Source of the DNA: Cordilura impudica
Lineage: Eukaryota > Arthropoda > Insecta > Diptera > Scathophagidae
Assembly (NCBI GenBank): GCA_963682025.1
Contig: OY821517.1
Span: 24,657,620-24,721,619, forward strand
DNA length: 64,000 nt
Direction: 5' to 3'
Both the position numbers and the translations under genes were made by a program. Shown here piece after piece: positions 21,831 to 33,300 of the stretch. Numbering within the stretch: position 1 is the first letter of the stretch; each line of letters opens with the position of its first letter. A model generated the notes under the pieces. It was not told where the DNA came from. It did no database searches and worked only from the letters and a program-made list of their open reading frames with translations.

Positions 21831-21965
21831 CGGCGGTATTCTCTTCAGTACGCACTTTCCTTCAACGTATTGGTGTTATTGTATCATTTAGAGATCTGTG
21901 CACAGTTGGACGGATGGCTTACTCAGATTAAATGAGCCATAAAAATCACAAAGTCGTCTATGAGT
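21831..21965 (-). pseudogene. mariner tandem copy 2, N-terminal part (after Transib)
   Basis: It resumes with the second CGGCG and then GTATTCTCTTCAGTACGC, as in copy 1 at 17,690. The minus strand reads RPTVHRSLNDTITPI and KVRTEENTA, the HTH linker of mariner transposases. After TTACTCAGATTAAAT it differs from copy 1, then shares ATCACAAAGTCGTCTA. Confidence 0.7.
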
Positions 21966-22059
21966 TGCGCGAATCGATGACGGATTTTCAAAAAAAAAAT
22001 TTGGATTATTTGGTAGCATTCTTCGAGCATGAATTTATTTACGATGATTTGCCGGAGTG

Positions 22060-22390
22060 TACTGGTTTTAAATGCCAAAAGTGAGCGCAGTATAATAGTT
22101 CGTTGGACAGTTAACACTTACGTATGTTCTATCTAAACAAAAAACACATACTTCACCAAGGGAGGCAAATCCTTGAAACTGTCCGGACCTTAGGCCAGTG
22201 GAGAGATATTGGGCTCCTGTGAAAAGAGAGTTGAAAAGCATATAAAAGGAGCCCCAAAAAGTGGAATATTTTAAATGGAGATGGACTACAAGTTGCAAAA
22301 AAAAGTCACAGAAACCACTATAAAATCCCTAATGGAAGAGTCCATGGAAAGGGTTTATACGTTCATATGTACTGATTAGCACTGCACAAA
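22060..22390 (+). pseudogene. IS630/Tc1-mariner-like transposase C-terminal fragment
   Basis: Plus-strand frames give KTHTSPREANP, then NCPDLRPVERYWAPVKRELK and SLMEESMERVYTFI. This follows the layout 'NcPDlrPiE.yWa.vKr.L' with the acidic residue in the PVE position. It starts abruptly near 22,060 and has stops. The assignment rests on this one motif. Confidence 0.45.
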
Positions 22391-23639
22391 TTATTATTTT
22401 TGTAAATAAAAATTTAAATTAAAATAATATAAAATCTGGGTGCAATAGTTGCTTTCTTATTGCATCTTTAGATTTTTTGGATCTCACTCCTTACCAGAAA
22501 TCCTTGTATAGTCAAGAAAGCCTTTAAAGTTCATTTATAATTTTCAGTTTCTTTTTTTCTTGTTTATTCATCATTAAACTCTTTTTTTTTCTAGATCCAG
22601 GGTTTTTGACAATTAATGGATTATTATTTGTTAAGAATAAACGAAAAGAAATTCATGAAGAAATTAGGAGTGGTGTATAATAATAGTTGTATTTAAGCAA
22701 ACATCATTAATTGTGTATGTAATGTTCAGTCTTAAACTAATAAGTCCTTATTTGAATCAAATTATCTACAAATTAACTAAGTAGAAACCATCGATTCTTA
22801 GTAGGAGTATATGAAACCCCTAATAATGTTTAATCAGCAGGTGGTTTTCTCTACAATGGCTGATGAGTTATTACGAAATAGCAATATTGCAGTAATTTTC
22901 ACACATGCTCAAACCTACAAACAGTGTTGTGTATGTGTACGTATTAATTTATTATGATTTTCATTCCTTTCTGATGTCCAAAGCCAAACCAAACCACCGT
23001 TAGTACTTTCTATATGGTAGTATAAGAATATACGAGTAGTTAGTGGCATTTTGATAGGCATGTTACACCAATGCAGGTGACATGCTGATCTTAGCAATTC
23101 ATGTTGTTCTGTTTTAACCATTTTTCTCTTTTACGCAGCACCAGCAAAAGTGTGGTAACCAGCGGGAGTAATATGTAGTCAGTACAAATAATTTTATCCC
23201 TTTTGCGGTTAGATTGAATTGCTTTGTGCTGCTATGGCAATTATGGCTTGTGTGTGTATGTTTGTGAGGGTTTGTATGTCGTGAATCATTGAATTCGCTG
23301 AATCAGTTATTCAGTGAGGTTTTTGGAGAAAATACCATTATACAAACAACATACACATCTCGGTAGAAATGTATAAATTATGCAAGTTAATATATTTCAC
23401 CTTCTGCTGTAGGACTTGTGGGTGGCAAAAGTAAATTAGTATGTTTGCATGTCTCTTTGTCTGTACGAAAATCTGTACATTTTCATTAGGGATTATTAAT
23501 TTGTAAATTTATTATCATTTGAACTTCGATTTAGTAGTATTGGTAATTGATATTGCTTTCTGGCAAAAGAGAAACATTTACATATAACAAAGATGATAAA
23601 AAAAAAATCTTTAAATAACACATCAAAAACTTCAGTATA
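22391..23639. other. No gene seen (1.25 kb)
   Basis: AT-rich unique DNA. No recognisable motif, repeat end or RNA gene. Confidence 0.4.
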
Positions 23640-24146
23640 AAAACATAAGTGAGTGCAAATGAATTGTTGCAAATTTAAAATAGTTTGGAATGCAATAAAT
23701 TTTAATATAATGGATGCATCCTCTAATGACTTTGATTCAATAATAAATTTATAAAAACTTGAAACAGATGGTGCAACAAGAATTGTATGGAAAAATTAAA
23801 TATGAACTGGTGGCATATTCACAGCACAATAACAAAAACAAAAACAAAGAATTGAGTTTACCATGAACTTATGTTTAGTTCATGACGTTGTCACTAAATG
23901 AAATAAAAATTTGTTAAAAAACAGAAAACGCTATTTCTCTGGGCCCACCCTATATATATAGATAATTTCATATAAAAATACTTTTTCTCAAATAAATATA
24001 TTTTAATAGAACAGTATCTATTCTTAAAAAAGTAGCTTTTCTCAAGAGAGTATGTTTTCTTATCAAAGTTTCTATTCATACAAAAATTAACTTTTACTAA
24101 AAAATAACTTTTCCTAAAATGTAGATTTTCTTAAAAATTTAATTAT
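23640..24146. repeat. Array-flanking segment plus short A/T minisatellite
   Basis: Bases 23,640-23,930 are homologous to 36,300-36,600 (shared CAACAAGAATT, AAATTAAATATGAAC, GGCATATTCACAGCA, TTTACCATGAACT). They are followed by about 190 bp of the same 17-19 bp unit found at 33-42 kb (TTCTTAAAAAAGTAGCTTTT, ACTTTTACTAAAAAATAACT). Confidence 0.65.
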
Positions 24147-25190
24147 TCCTCAATTCAATTCAATTCAATTTCAATTTATTTACATAATATTTTCAATTAT
24201 AAAGATATACCAGTATTTATAAAGAGGTTAGGACAACTCGTTCCTTTTCTACTTAAAAATAAAATAACAATTTCTTTAACATAAAGTTGTTTTTTTTTTT
24301 AAATATTTTTTTTTTATTTTAATATTTTTATTTAATAAAATGGATTTACAACTTATAAGTAGGTAAAATTATGATGAGATTATCTCATTGATGTGCGCAA
24401 ATTCCGAGTTAATACATCGGGAGTTAAAGTTTGTGGTGAGCCTGTTGATTTTAATATTTACGAGCTCAACATTGGCAAGAGTATGCAATCTTTGGGTTGG
24501 ATAGTGCCAAGGTAAATTGTATAATAGTTTAAGAAGTTTATTTCGAGCGACTTGTAGTTTGTTGATGTGACAGTGCGCAGATTTAGACCAAAGTGGTACT
24601 GTATAGAACATTATAGCGTGAAAAATTTATTTAAATAATAATCTTTTGTTTTCGATATTAAGTTTGGAGTTTCTATTTATGAGGGGATACAATAATCTTT
24701 TTACATTATTTATTTTATTTATAATATATGGTATATGATCTTAAAATTTAAGCTTTGGGTCTAATATTGCTCCCAGATATTTTACTCTATTGGACCAAGG
24801 AAATTCGTTATTATTGAAAATATTGAGGTAGAAAGCAATTTTTTCTTCTTCTTGAGAAATAAATGGCTTGTGTTTTCAGGGTGTTGATTTGAATTTTCCA
24901 TTTCTTAAAATAATTATGGACATTGACAAGTGCTGTTTGTAAACTAGATATTACATCGATCGCGTGTGTTTGTGAGCTAAGTATAGCGGTATCATCAGCA
25001 AAAATGGAAGTCACACAATCATCGAGAATTGGGAAATCTGCAGTGAATATATTATACAAAATTGGAAAAAGACAAGAACCCTGTGGACATCCAGCGGGAA
25101 CTTCAGTCTGTGTTGAGTGATTAGAGCCAATATAGACCTTAAAAGAACGTGCTGAAAGAAAACTTTGAATTATTTTAATTAATTCAAAAC
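24147..25190 (-). pseudogene. Jockey-like LINE, ORF2 C-terminal half and 3' end
   Basis: The minus strand reads FELIKIIQSFLSARSFKVYIG, then the RT motifs VPAGCPQGSCLFPILYNIF and SIFADDTAILSSQTHA (the ADD catalytic pair). After a decayed stretch it continues HCHINKLQVARNKLLKLLYN, ending HINEIISS and a stop near 24,372. The 3' UTR runs to a tail of AATTG repeats at about 24,147-24,175. These are Jockey-clade features (no RNase H, RT-derived C-terminus). A frameshift falls at about 24,800. The 5' half is at 28,831-32,262; a plus-strand LINE lies between them. Confidence 0.8.
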
Positions 25191-28100
25191 GGCTACTTTA
25201 ACTCTGATGGAAAAACTGCAAAAAGGTAAGTTACATATCATACTAGTACAGGAACCTTGGACGGTAAATGACAAGGTTACTGGACTCAATGATCCTAATT
25301 ACCAAATTTTTTATGCTCATACAGGAACTCGACCGAGAACTTGTATTATTTGTCACAAAAACCTAAATTATCTCTTTTCTCCAGACTTGTCCACCGCAGA
25401 TGCCACCGTCCTGCAACACGGAAGCCAACCGATGCTCTTGGCATCGGTTTATCTCCCGTCGGACTCGCCGACACCTCCACCGACGTCGGAACTGGAAGAG
25501 ATGGTAAGGACAGCTAGAACAATAGGTAAGGAAATTCTCATAGGGTGCGATGCGAATTCTCACCATATAGCATGGGGTAGTTCGAACTGTAACCAAAGGG
25601 GGGATGCTTTACTTGAATTCCTTAATGAAAATAACCTATTCACCCTTAATACTGGAAACACGGCAACCTTTGTTAACAGATTAAGGAAAGAGGTTTTAGA
25701 TATTTCAATTTGTTCAAAAAATATAGTGGACGATATCCAAGATTGGCATGTCTCTAGCGAGCATTCCTTCTTGGATCATCGATACATCTTATTTAATCTG
25801 ATACAACCACCGCCTGAGCCCCTTAAGTTCAGGAATAAGGCTAAAACGGATTGGCCAAAATTTAGAAGAAATCTAATAGCCCATCTAACTACTCCTCCCA
25901 CAGACCTAAGGAATGTTGAGGAGGTTGACGGCGAAGTAGATAGATTAACGAAGAGCCTAATTGAGTCTTTCAAGGAATGTTGTCCACTCCGGAAAAGGAG
26001 ATCCCCCCGAGTAAAACCCTGGCTGACAGGGGAATTGATAAATCTTGGGAAGGACGTCCGAAGATTATTTAATAGTGCTCGTCGTAAAAAACATGTAGTA
26101 TACTGGGATGACTACCATGACAAACTCAGGGAATACAACAAAAAGATTCGAGTAGCCAAACGCAACTCCTGGAAACTTTTCTGTGAACAGGTTGATAGCG
26201 TTAATGACGTCTCGAAAATCAAGAAATTCTTATCGGAAACCCATTCACAGCCTGAAACTCTAGTCGATAAGGACGGGATTCGGGCGGAATCAATGGAACA
26301 GTCCTTAAGAATATTGATGGAAACACACTTTCTTACCGAAGAACGAGGGCCAAATAGGAACCTAGAAATTGGTACCAATGTGTCCCGACAAACTGGAACC
26401 AATGTGGAACAGCAGACGGGACACGATGGGGAACAATAATAAGGGCCTAATGAGGAACAATATCGAGAGGAAAGAAATGATAGAATAACCGAAAATATGG
26501 TAATTAAGGCAATACAAAGCTTTGCCCCTTTTAAGGCAGCAGGCCCAGATGAAGTCTTTCCTGCTCTACTACAAAAAATCGGGGACTTAATTGGTAGTAG
26601 TCTGGCTGGCATATTCTCTGCTTGCCTACAATTAGCGTACACCCCCAGGGCATGGCAGGAGTCCAAAGTGGTCTTCATACCAAAGCCGGGAAAGGAAAGC
26701 TACGCGAACCCAAAGGCCTATCGACCGATAAGTCTTACATCGTTCCTACTGAAAACCATGGAGCGAATAGTCGATAACATGGTTAAATATCAAATCCCAA
26801 ATGAGTTGTTGAAATTCAAACAACACGCTTATTTAAAGGGACGCTCAGTGGAAACTGCACTTCATGAAGTAGTTCACCACATCGATCTTTTGATCTAAAA
26901 ATCTTCACCCTAGCTATATTCATTGATATAGAAGGAGCTTTTAACAATGTATCAACCAATACGCTACTCCAATCCCTAGAACAATTCGACATTGACCGGG
27001 ATATTAAAGCCTGGATCAGTCACATGCTAGGGAATAGATGGATAAGTTGCGAGGTTGGTGGCATTAAAATAAGAAACAAGGTTTGTTGTGGGACACCTCA
27101 AGGGGGGATTTTATCCCCCCTTCTCTGGGTGACCACTATAAACAGTCTGCTAAGGATTCTAGCCAATAAGGGTTTCCAACCTGTCTGCTACGCAGACGAC
27201 GTAGCGATACTGTTAAGGGGGAAAGATCCTAGAGATTTATGTAGGAAGGCATCGAATGCACTCGAAATAGCATATGACTGGGCACAACCGAGGGGTTTGA
27301 ATGTGAACCCAGAGAAAACTGAAATATGCCTCTTTACAAGGAAGACGAAAATAATCGACTTTGATGAACCTCGCTTCCAGGGCAAAACGATTAGAATCAC
27401 ACAGACGGTGAAATACCTTGGGGTGATTCTCGATAAAAAACTTACTTGGAAAAACCACATCGAGAGCAGGGTTGCGAAGGCTCATCGTGTATGGGCGATT
27501 TGCAGAAGGGCTATAGGCTCAAAATGGGGTTTAAACCCGAGGATGACATATTGGCTGTACACAAGCGTCGTTAGACCTATTCTAACCTACGCATCCATAG
27601 TCATATGGACATCAATGAACAGGAAATGTTACATTAAACCACTCCAAAAGATACAGCGCCTCTGTTGCATAGGAATCAGTGGAGCAATAAGGACTACATC
27701 TACGAGGGCTTTAGAGAATATTCTATCTATACACCCAATCGAGATTAGAATTAAATATGAGGCAGCTCTGGCCATGTTACGACCAAGGGTAACAGGAGAA
27801 TATATCACCGACCACATGACCAGACACCAGACTATTTTAGACCAAATTCCGGGACTCAACACAGTGAATATAAGCTGTGATAGAATCACGGAAGTGTCAA
27901 CAGATATACCCTGCAGTATACGGATACTAGACAGGGAAAGTTGGATGAACGGGAATATTCTACAAAACCTTCCAGGATCACATTACTATACGGACGCCTC
28001 TAGTCTGCATGGTAAGACTGGGATAGGTTTCTACGATGAAGACCGTTCCACAGGGAAATACCTCCGTCTTCCGGACCACAACTCTGTCTTTCAGGCTGAA

Positions 28101-28794
28101 TTGGTGGCGATAAAGGAATGTATTAGGTCTATTAACGCACGGGATCCCCCAAGTCCCGGAGACGTGAAAATATTTACGGACAGTCTAGCGGCTATCAGAG
28201 CGATATCCGCGGACAAAACTAGATCAAGGACTATGTAAGGAGGAGATTTCAAACTCCTCCAGAAGAGGCAGACTTGAAATCGTTTGGATCCCAGGACACA
28301 GTGGTATAATGGGAAACGAGATTGCTGACGAACTGGCCAGGAAGGGCTCTTTCCTGGAAAGAGTTAATTTGGAAAACCCAAAACCTTTCAAGTCTCTCAA
28401 ATTGGAACTGGCAGACTGGGCGACCAGTTCGCATGTATCAATTTGGGAAGAGACTGACGTGGGTAAGGTTACAAAGATTTTATGGGGTTCTCCCAACATT
28501 ACAAGAACTAGGGAGATCCTGAATCTGAGCAGGGTAGAACTTAGTAGGGTAATTGGCATCCTCACTGGACACTCTGAGCTGAGGGCTCATCTATACCGTA
28601 TAGGACGGGCGGAATCAGCCATTTGTAGAGCTTGCGGAGAGGATGACGAAACCCTAGAACACTACCTCTGCTACTGTCCTGCATTTGCGAGAACAAGGGT
28701 CAGACATCTATCCAACGACATCTTACCAGGCCTGACGGGTCTTAGGGGGATAAGCTGGAAAATACTCAAGAAATTTGCTGATGTATATACATAG
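25191..28794 (+). pseudogene. LINE ORF2: endonuclease, RT, RNase H, zinc knuckle (broken)
   Basis: Endonuclease: IILVQEPWTVN, ILIGCDANSHHIAWGS, LDISICSKNI, then FLDHRYILFN where SDH is usual. Two stops in a row (TAATAA at 26,437) lie in frame; the RT follows with AAGPDEVFPALLQKI, KAYRPISLTSFLLKTMERI, a frameshift near 26,890, IFIDIEGAFNNVSTNTL (first RT Asp), CCGTPQGGILSPLLW and VCYADDVAILL. RNase H reads HYYTDASSLHGKTGIGFY, VFQAELVAIKE, IFTDSLAAIRAI, a frameshift at 28,236, then VWIPGHSGIMGNEIADELA with its His and Asp. A C-terminal knuckle CRACGEDDETLEHYLCYC closes the protein. The EN-RT-RNaseH-knuckle order points to the I/LOA group. It would act in cis on its own RNA at the nuclear target. 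It has at least two shifts plus stops, so it is inactive. Confidence 0.85.
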
Positions 28795-28805
28795 CTCCTC
28801 TTATC

Positions 28806-28830
28806 AACCTAACCTAACCTAACCTAACCT
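28806..28830 (+). repeat. (AACCT)5 LINE 3' tail
   Basis: Five AACCT units directly after the ORF2 stop and an 11 nt spacer. The complement is the TTAGG telomere unit of many arthropods. The LINE at 46.7-48.5 kb ends in the same unit. Confidence 0.85.
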
Positions 28831-30332
28831 TGCTTAAAGATGATAATAGACTTATTGGCCGATAAGAAAGAGGGCAGCAATCAGGTTTGTTTGGTTTTTT
28901 TATTGGTATAATTTTTGAGTTTTTCCATATTTTTGGGAAATAATGCAGACGCAAGCAGCAGTTTATTATTGTAGAAATATACTTAACCCCTTTCGGTGGT
29001 AGAGCTTTTAAACATTTGTTATTAATTCCATCAGTACCAGGAGACTTTTTTGGCTTTAGTTTTTTGATAATAGCAGAAACTTTATAAGTTGAAACTGGTA
29101 TAACATTATGAGAAGTAGGTACTATGATGCTAAGATTGCTTATAGAATTATTTACAAGGTTAGTGGTGAATGGATCACTAAGATTTTCTGAAAGTAAGTG
29201 ATTTGATTTGAATACATGTGCTAAAATTTCACATTTTTCTTCTTGCGTGTAGTAATTTGTATTATTGAATTTTAGTATTGGGATATTTGTAGGCTTCTTC
29301 TTTAAAATTTTTTAAAGATTCCAAAAAGGAGAAGAACCTTTTTCCAAAGTTGACAGCTTATTGTTCCAAAAATTATTTTTAAATTTCTTGATCTCGTCTA
29401 AAATGCGATAATTATATTGCTTTGTTAAATAATGATCCGAAATATCACGAAATCGTTTCCAGTTCTCTCTATAAATGTTTCTTATTTGAATCATATGTGT
29501 TATATGTTGTGGTAGGGTTGGGGTTTTCACTTGGAACTCTCAGGTTTCTTTTAATGAAGGAAGTGAATCGGGGCCAGTTTGCCTGTTTGAAATTGTAATA
29601 TTTTTTTTCCGTAGTCTTTAATCCGTAAGCCATAGTTATTTTTACAGGAAGCTGATCTGATCCAAGATTGTTTATAATACGTGCTGATGAAATACCGTTT
29701 AAGACATTTGTTAGAAAGAAATCTAAAGTTGATGCTTGTCTTCTCGGATCTGAAGGTATATACGTATGGTTATTGGGATATAGTATACGAAAAATGTCGG
29801 AATCTAAACATTCGTATAAAAGGTTTCCCCAACAGTTTGACCGAATACAACCCCAATGTCTATGACGGCTGTTAAAGTCGCCGCCCATGATAAATGCTTC
29901 GTTATTTTGATAAAATTTTCGCAAATCAGTTTTAAATTGTAATTTTTTGGTATTATCGCTACCAGCAGCACCGCCCGGAAAATAGCCAGAGTAAATGTTT
30001 ATATAGTTTCCATTTGAAGTTTTTATTTTAATATCTATATTTCTAATTTGGAATGTATTAAAAGGAGGTATCAAGATTTGTTCAATATTTTTTTTTTTAA
30101 TTAAGATCGCCACGCCTCCTACACTGTTGTGCTCTCGATGACTTCTGTATATATAAATACTTGGGTGCTTTATTGATATTGAGTTATTCAGTAATGTCTC
30201 CGATATAAGACAAATTAGGATATTATTGTTTAATAGAAAACTGAAAAGTACGCCTTTTTTATTTCGGACCCCTCTGGCATTCCATGATATTATATTTAAA
30301 TCGTTATTATTCATATAAAAATGTACATGCAA
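28831..30332 (-). pseudogene. Jockey-like LINE ORF2, endonuclease and start of RT
   Basis: ORF2 begins at 30,332 or at the internal MNNNDLNI start and overlaps the ORF1 stop. Endonuclease motifs: IISWNARGVRNKKG, CLISETLLNN, AFIMGGDFNSRHRHWGC, STLDFFLTNVL, NLGSDQLPVKITMAYG. Frame is lost near 29,530 and 29,312, with FRDISDHYLTKQYNYRI between. Then LKPKKSPGTDGINNKCLKAL and CCPLSYRPISLLSSLS reach the junction with the inserted LINE at 28,830. Continuation is at 25,190. EN and RT order and the SPG.DGI and YRPISLLS motifs fit the Jockey clade. Confidence 0.85.
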
Positions 30333-31371
30333 GTGAGGTTATGACCTCAAATTGGTCTGCTTTAGATTTGCATACCTGCAACTTAGTTATTAATTCTAGT
30401 GTTAAGTTTTTAATTTCTTCAAGAGAAAACAGATTGTTGGAACTATTTGTGTTTTTGTTTTGCTCTTGTCTCCATTCATAGTTAGGGGTAATGAGTCCCT
30501 GATTAAGATTATTCGGAAAATCTGAATTATAACTTTTGTTGTTGTTAAAACGGTCATTTTTGAATAATGGTTGCTGTTTAGGCTTGTACGCTCTCGCTTG
30601 AGAACGTTGTCTCATTTGTACATATTTTAATCTGCTTTCACAGTCGGAAGAAAACGATTTATGTGCTTTATTACAGTTTGCACACTTAATAGTTTCAGAT
30701 GTGCATTCCGTAGTTTTACGATTACCTGCACAATTTGCACAAAATGTTTTGACATTGCATCGGCTAGAACCATGACCTAGCATTTGGCAGTTGTAGCACT
30801 GCGTAATTCTGGTAAACCTTTTCCTTTGGTAGTCCCATTTTACTTTGATATGATCGATTATCGAGTAATTTTGTCTAAGTTCTTTCATTGTAGTAGATTT
30901 TCTTTGAAAGTAAATAATATATATGGTCTGTTGATTGTATGGTCCATTTGATTTTGTAACTAGTTTTACATCAATACATGGTAGTTTTAAATCAATAAAA
31001 TTTCTTTTAATTATTAATGGATCACATTTATCAAGTCCGCGTAGAACTGCTTTATATGGCTTTTAATTTTTTGAACCGTAAGTGAAAACGCATACTTAGA
31101 TTTTAAATGTTCCCACAATAAATTAAGTTCTTCAATGGAATCACAAAATATTTTAAGACCAATTGAAATTTTTCTAATTGCATATTTACATATTTTTAAG
31201 TTTTTACAAATTTCATGTAATTGTATTGTTTTACATTTTAATATTGTTATTAGTGGGATTTGCACTTTGCTGGGTTTAGCGACAATTCTTTCAGACTCCT
31301 CGTCATCATCGTCAATCGTTTGCAGTGGTTGATAGTAGTTGCTGCTAGAAGCAGCATTATTTTGTAGTTTA
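30307..31371 (-). pseudogene. Jockey-like LINE ORF1 (gag), main part
   Basis: The minus strand gives a nucleocapsid with three zinc knuckles: CYNCQMLGHGSSRC, CANCAGNRKTTEC and CANCNKAHKSFSSDC (about 30,790-30,640). They are preceded by KELRQNYSIIDHIKVKWDYQ and followed by an Asn/Gln-rich tail. Upstream, after a frameshift near 31,010, lie KVQIPLITI and the segment MQIPLIT...AIRKISIGLKIF. ORF1 runs over the ORF2 start by about 20 bases, as in Jockey-type elements. The 5' part is separated by a DINE-like insertion and resumes at 32,161. Confidence 0.85.
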
Positions 31372-32160
31372 TATTTTTATACCCTATACCACTATGTGGT
31401 TTGGGTATAATGACTTTGTGCTGCTGTTTGTAACAACCAAAAATATTTGACCTAGACCCATCTTTAATTATACCGATCGAATCAGAACCACTTTCTGAGT
31501 TGATTTAACAATGTCCGTCCGTCCGTCCGTCCGTCTGTGTGTCCATGTAAAGCTTGTAATCAAACTGCAGGTCGCAAATATGAATCTATTTTGACGAAAT
31601 TTGGTATATAAGCTTTTACCGGCCATGGGATGAACGCTATTGAAATTGGTGAGAATCGGTCCATGTTCAGACCTAGCCCCCATACAAATTACCCATATGA
31701 AATCGACATAAATTGCCATAAGATCCAAATTGTCATATAGATCTTACTCAAATTGGGTTTTTATGCGTTCATTACATCCACTAATGAGTAGTCCAAAAAT
31801 GATCCCTTTGGCCCCATATAGAGCTGCTTCCCGATATTCACTTAAATCTATTAAAAAACAAAAATATTGCACTGATTCTTCTCAAATTTTGTTTGTATAT
31901 ATTTTTGCAAAATACAAGAGACTTTACCAAACATGATCAGGATCGGTCCATTTTTGGACCTAGTCTCCATAAAGATATATCATCCGATATGAACTTTTTC
32001 ATATCTGCAGCCGAAAAAATTAATAAAAATCCCACTCAAATTTGGTTTTTGCTTATTTTCTATGTCCAGTTGGTTGGGCCTAAGAGATAGGGTTTCCAAA
32101 CGCATGGTATAGGGTATCGTATAGTCGGTCTTGACCGACTATAATTTTCTTACTTGTTTA
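31372..32160 (+). mobile_element. DINE-1-like non-autonomous Helitron, copy B (complete)
   Basis: Full length, about 780 bp, from TATACCCTATACC to the hairpin AGTCGGTCTTGACCGACT and TTCTTACTTGTTTA. It interrupts LINE ORF1 between INKLQNNA-type codons: the host frame continues across it without extra bases apart from A/T, so no target duplication is seen. Confidence 0.65.
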
Positions 32161-32262
32161 TTAATTATGTTATGCCTACTTGAAGCATTAATATCGACAT
32201 CGCGGTAGCGTTTAATGTTGTTTATGAAAAGTAAAGAAAAGGGATTAACTGATTCACTTCGT
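32161..32262 (-). pseudogene. Jockey-like LINE ORF1, N-terminal piece
   Basis: Minus strand: SESVNPFSLLFINNIKRY, RDVDINASSRHNIIN, then the DINE-like insertion, then KLQNNAASSSNYYQPLQTID on the other side. A stop just upstream (about 32,268) and no Met suggest 5' truncation of the LINE here. Confidence 0.65.
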
Positions 32263-32530
32263 TGTTATTTTTTTTATTCACTAATCTGCTTGTTTTCTTA
32301 AAAACAAATCAATTCATACGAAGTTAATTTTCTTACAAAACGTACTTTTTTCTCAAAAAAAAAAAAAAAAACATTCTTAAAAAAAATCTGTAAAAAGCAG
32401 CTTTTCTCAAAAAGTACTTTTTTGTTAAAAAGTAGCTCCTCTAAATGCAAGTAAATTTTTCATAAAAATTACATCTCCTTAAAAAAGGATATATCTTTTC
32501 TAACAAATTGCTCTTTCTTCAAATGGTAAA
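32263..32530. repeat. A/T minisatellite array, start
   Basis: First units of the long array (AAAAAGTACTTTTTTGTTAA, TTCTCAAAAAGTAC), interrupted by copy C of the DINE-like repeat. Confidence 0.7.
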
Positions 32531-33300
32531 ATAAGTAAGAAAATTATAGTCGGTCTAGACTACAAACCCTATCTCTTCGGACCAACTAACTGGATATAGA
32601 AAATAAGCAAAAACCAAATTTGAGTGGCATTGTTATTAATTTTTTGGCCGCAGTTATGAAAAAGTTCATATCGGGTGCTATATTTATATGTGGACTAGGT
32701 CAAAAAATGGACCGATCCTGACCATATTTGTTAAAGTCACTTATATTTTGAAAAGATATACACAAACCAAATTTGAGAAAAATCTGTGCAATATTTTTGT
32801 TTTTTTGAAAGATTTAAGTGAAGATCGGGAAGCAGCTCTATATGGGGCATATGACTAAGAATTGTCCAATACGGATTATTTTTGGACTACTGGTTAATGA
32901 ATACAATAAACACATACAAATCCAATTTTACTATGATAGTTTGGATCTTATGGCAATTTATGTCGACTTCATAGCGGTCATTTGTATGGGGACTAGGTCT
33001 GAACATGGACCAATTTTCACCAATTTCAATAGCGTTCATCCTATGTGCGATAAAAGCTTATATAACAAATTAATATATATTCATAGTTGCGGCCTGTAGT
33101 TTGACTACAAAGTTTACATGGACACACAGACGGACAGACGGAAGGACGGACGGATGGACATCGCTAAAATGACTGAAAAAGTTATTCTGAGCCGATCAGT
33201 ATAATAAAAGATGGGTCTAGGTCAAATATTTTTAGTAGTTACAAACAGCAGCACAAAGTCATTATACCCAAACCACACATAGTGGTATAGAGTATAAAAA
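32531..33300 (-). mobile_element. DINE-1-like non-autonomous Helitron, copy C
   Basis: Full length in reverse orientation, from AAGTAAGAAAATTATAGTCG to ATAGTGGTATAGAGTATAAA. It is inserted in the minisatellite array. The second half of the terminal hairpin is damaged. Confidence 0.65.

Larger units (their letters stand above)
25191..28830 (+). mobile_element. RNase-H LINE (I/LOA-like), 5' truncated, nested in Jockey-like LINE
   Basis: It starts inside the endonuclease domain at about 25,191 and ends with AACCT repeated five times (28,806-28,830). Flanks on both sides are the opposite-strand Jockey-like LINE. About 85-95 residues of that host's RT domain (the segment with the first RT Asp) are missing at the junction, so the insertion came with a target deletion, or a deletion happened later. 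Confidence 0.85.

Noticed and set aside
28806..28830. True telomere repeat array
   Set aside because: Only five units, placed exactly at a LINE 3' end, so a LINE tail explains it better.
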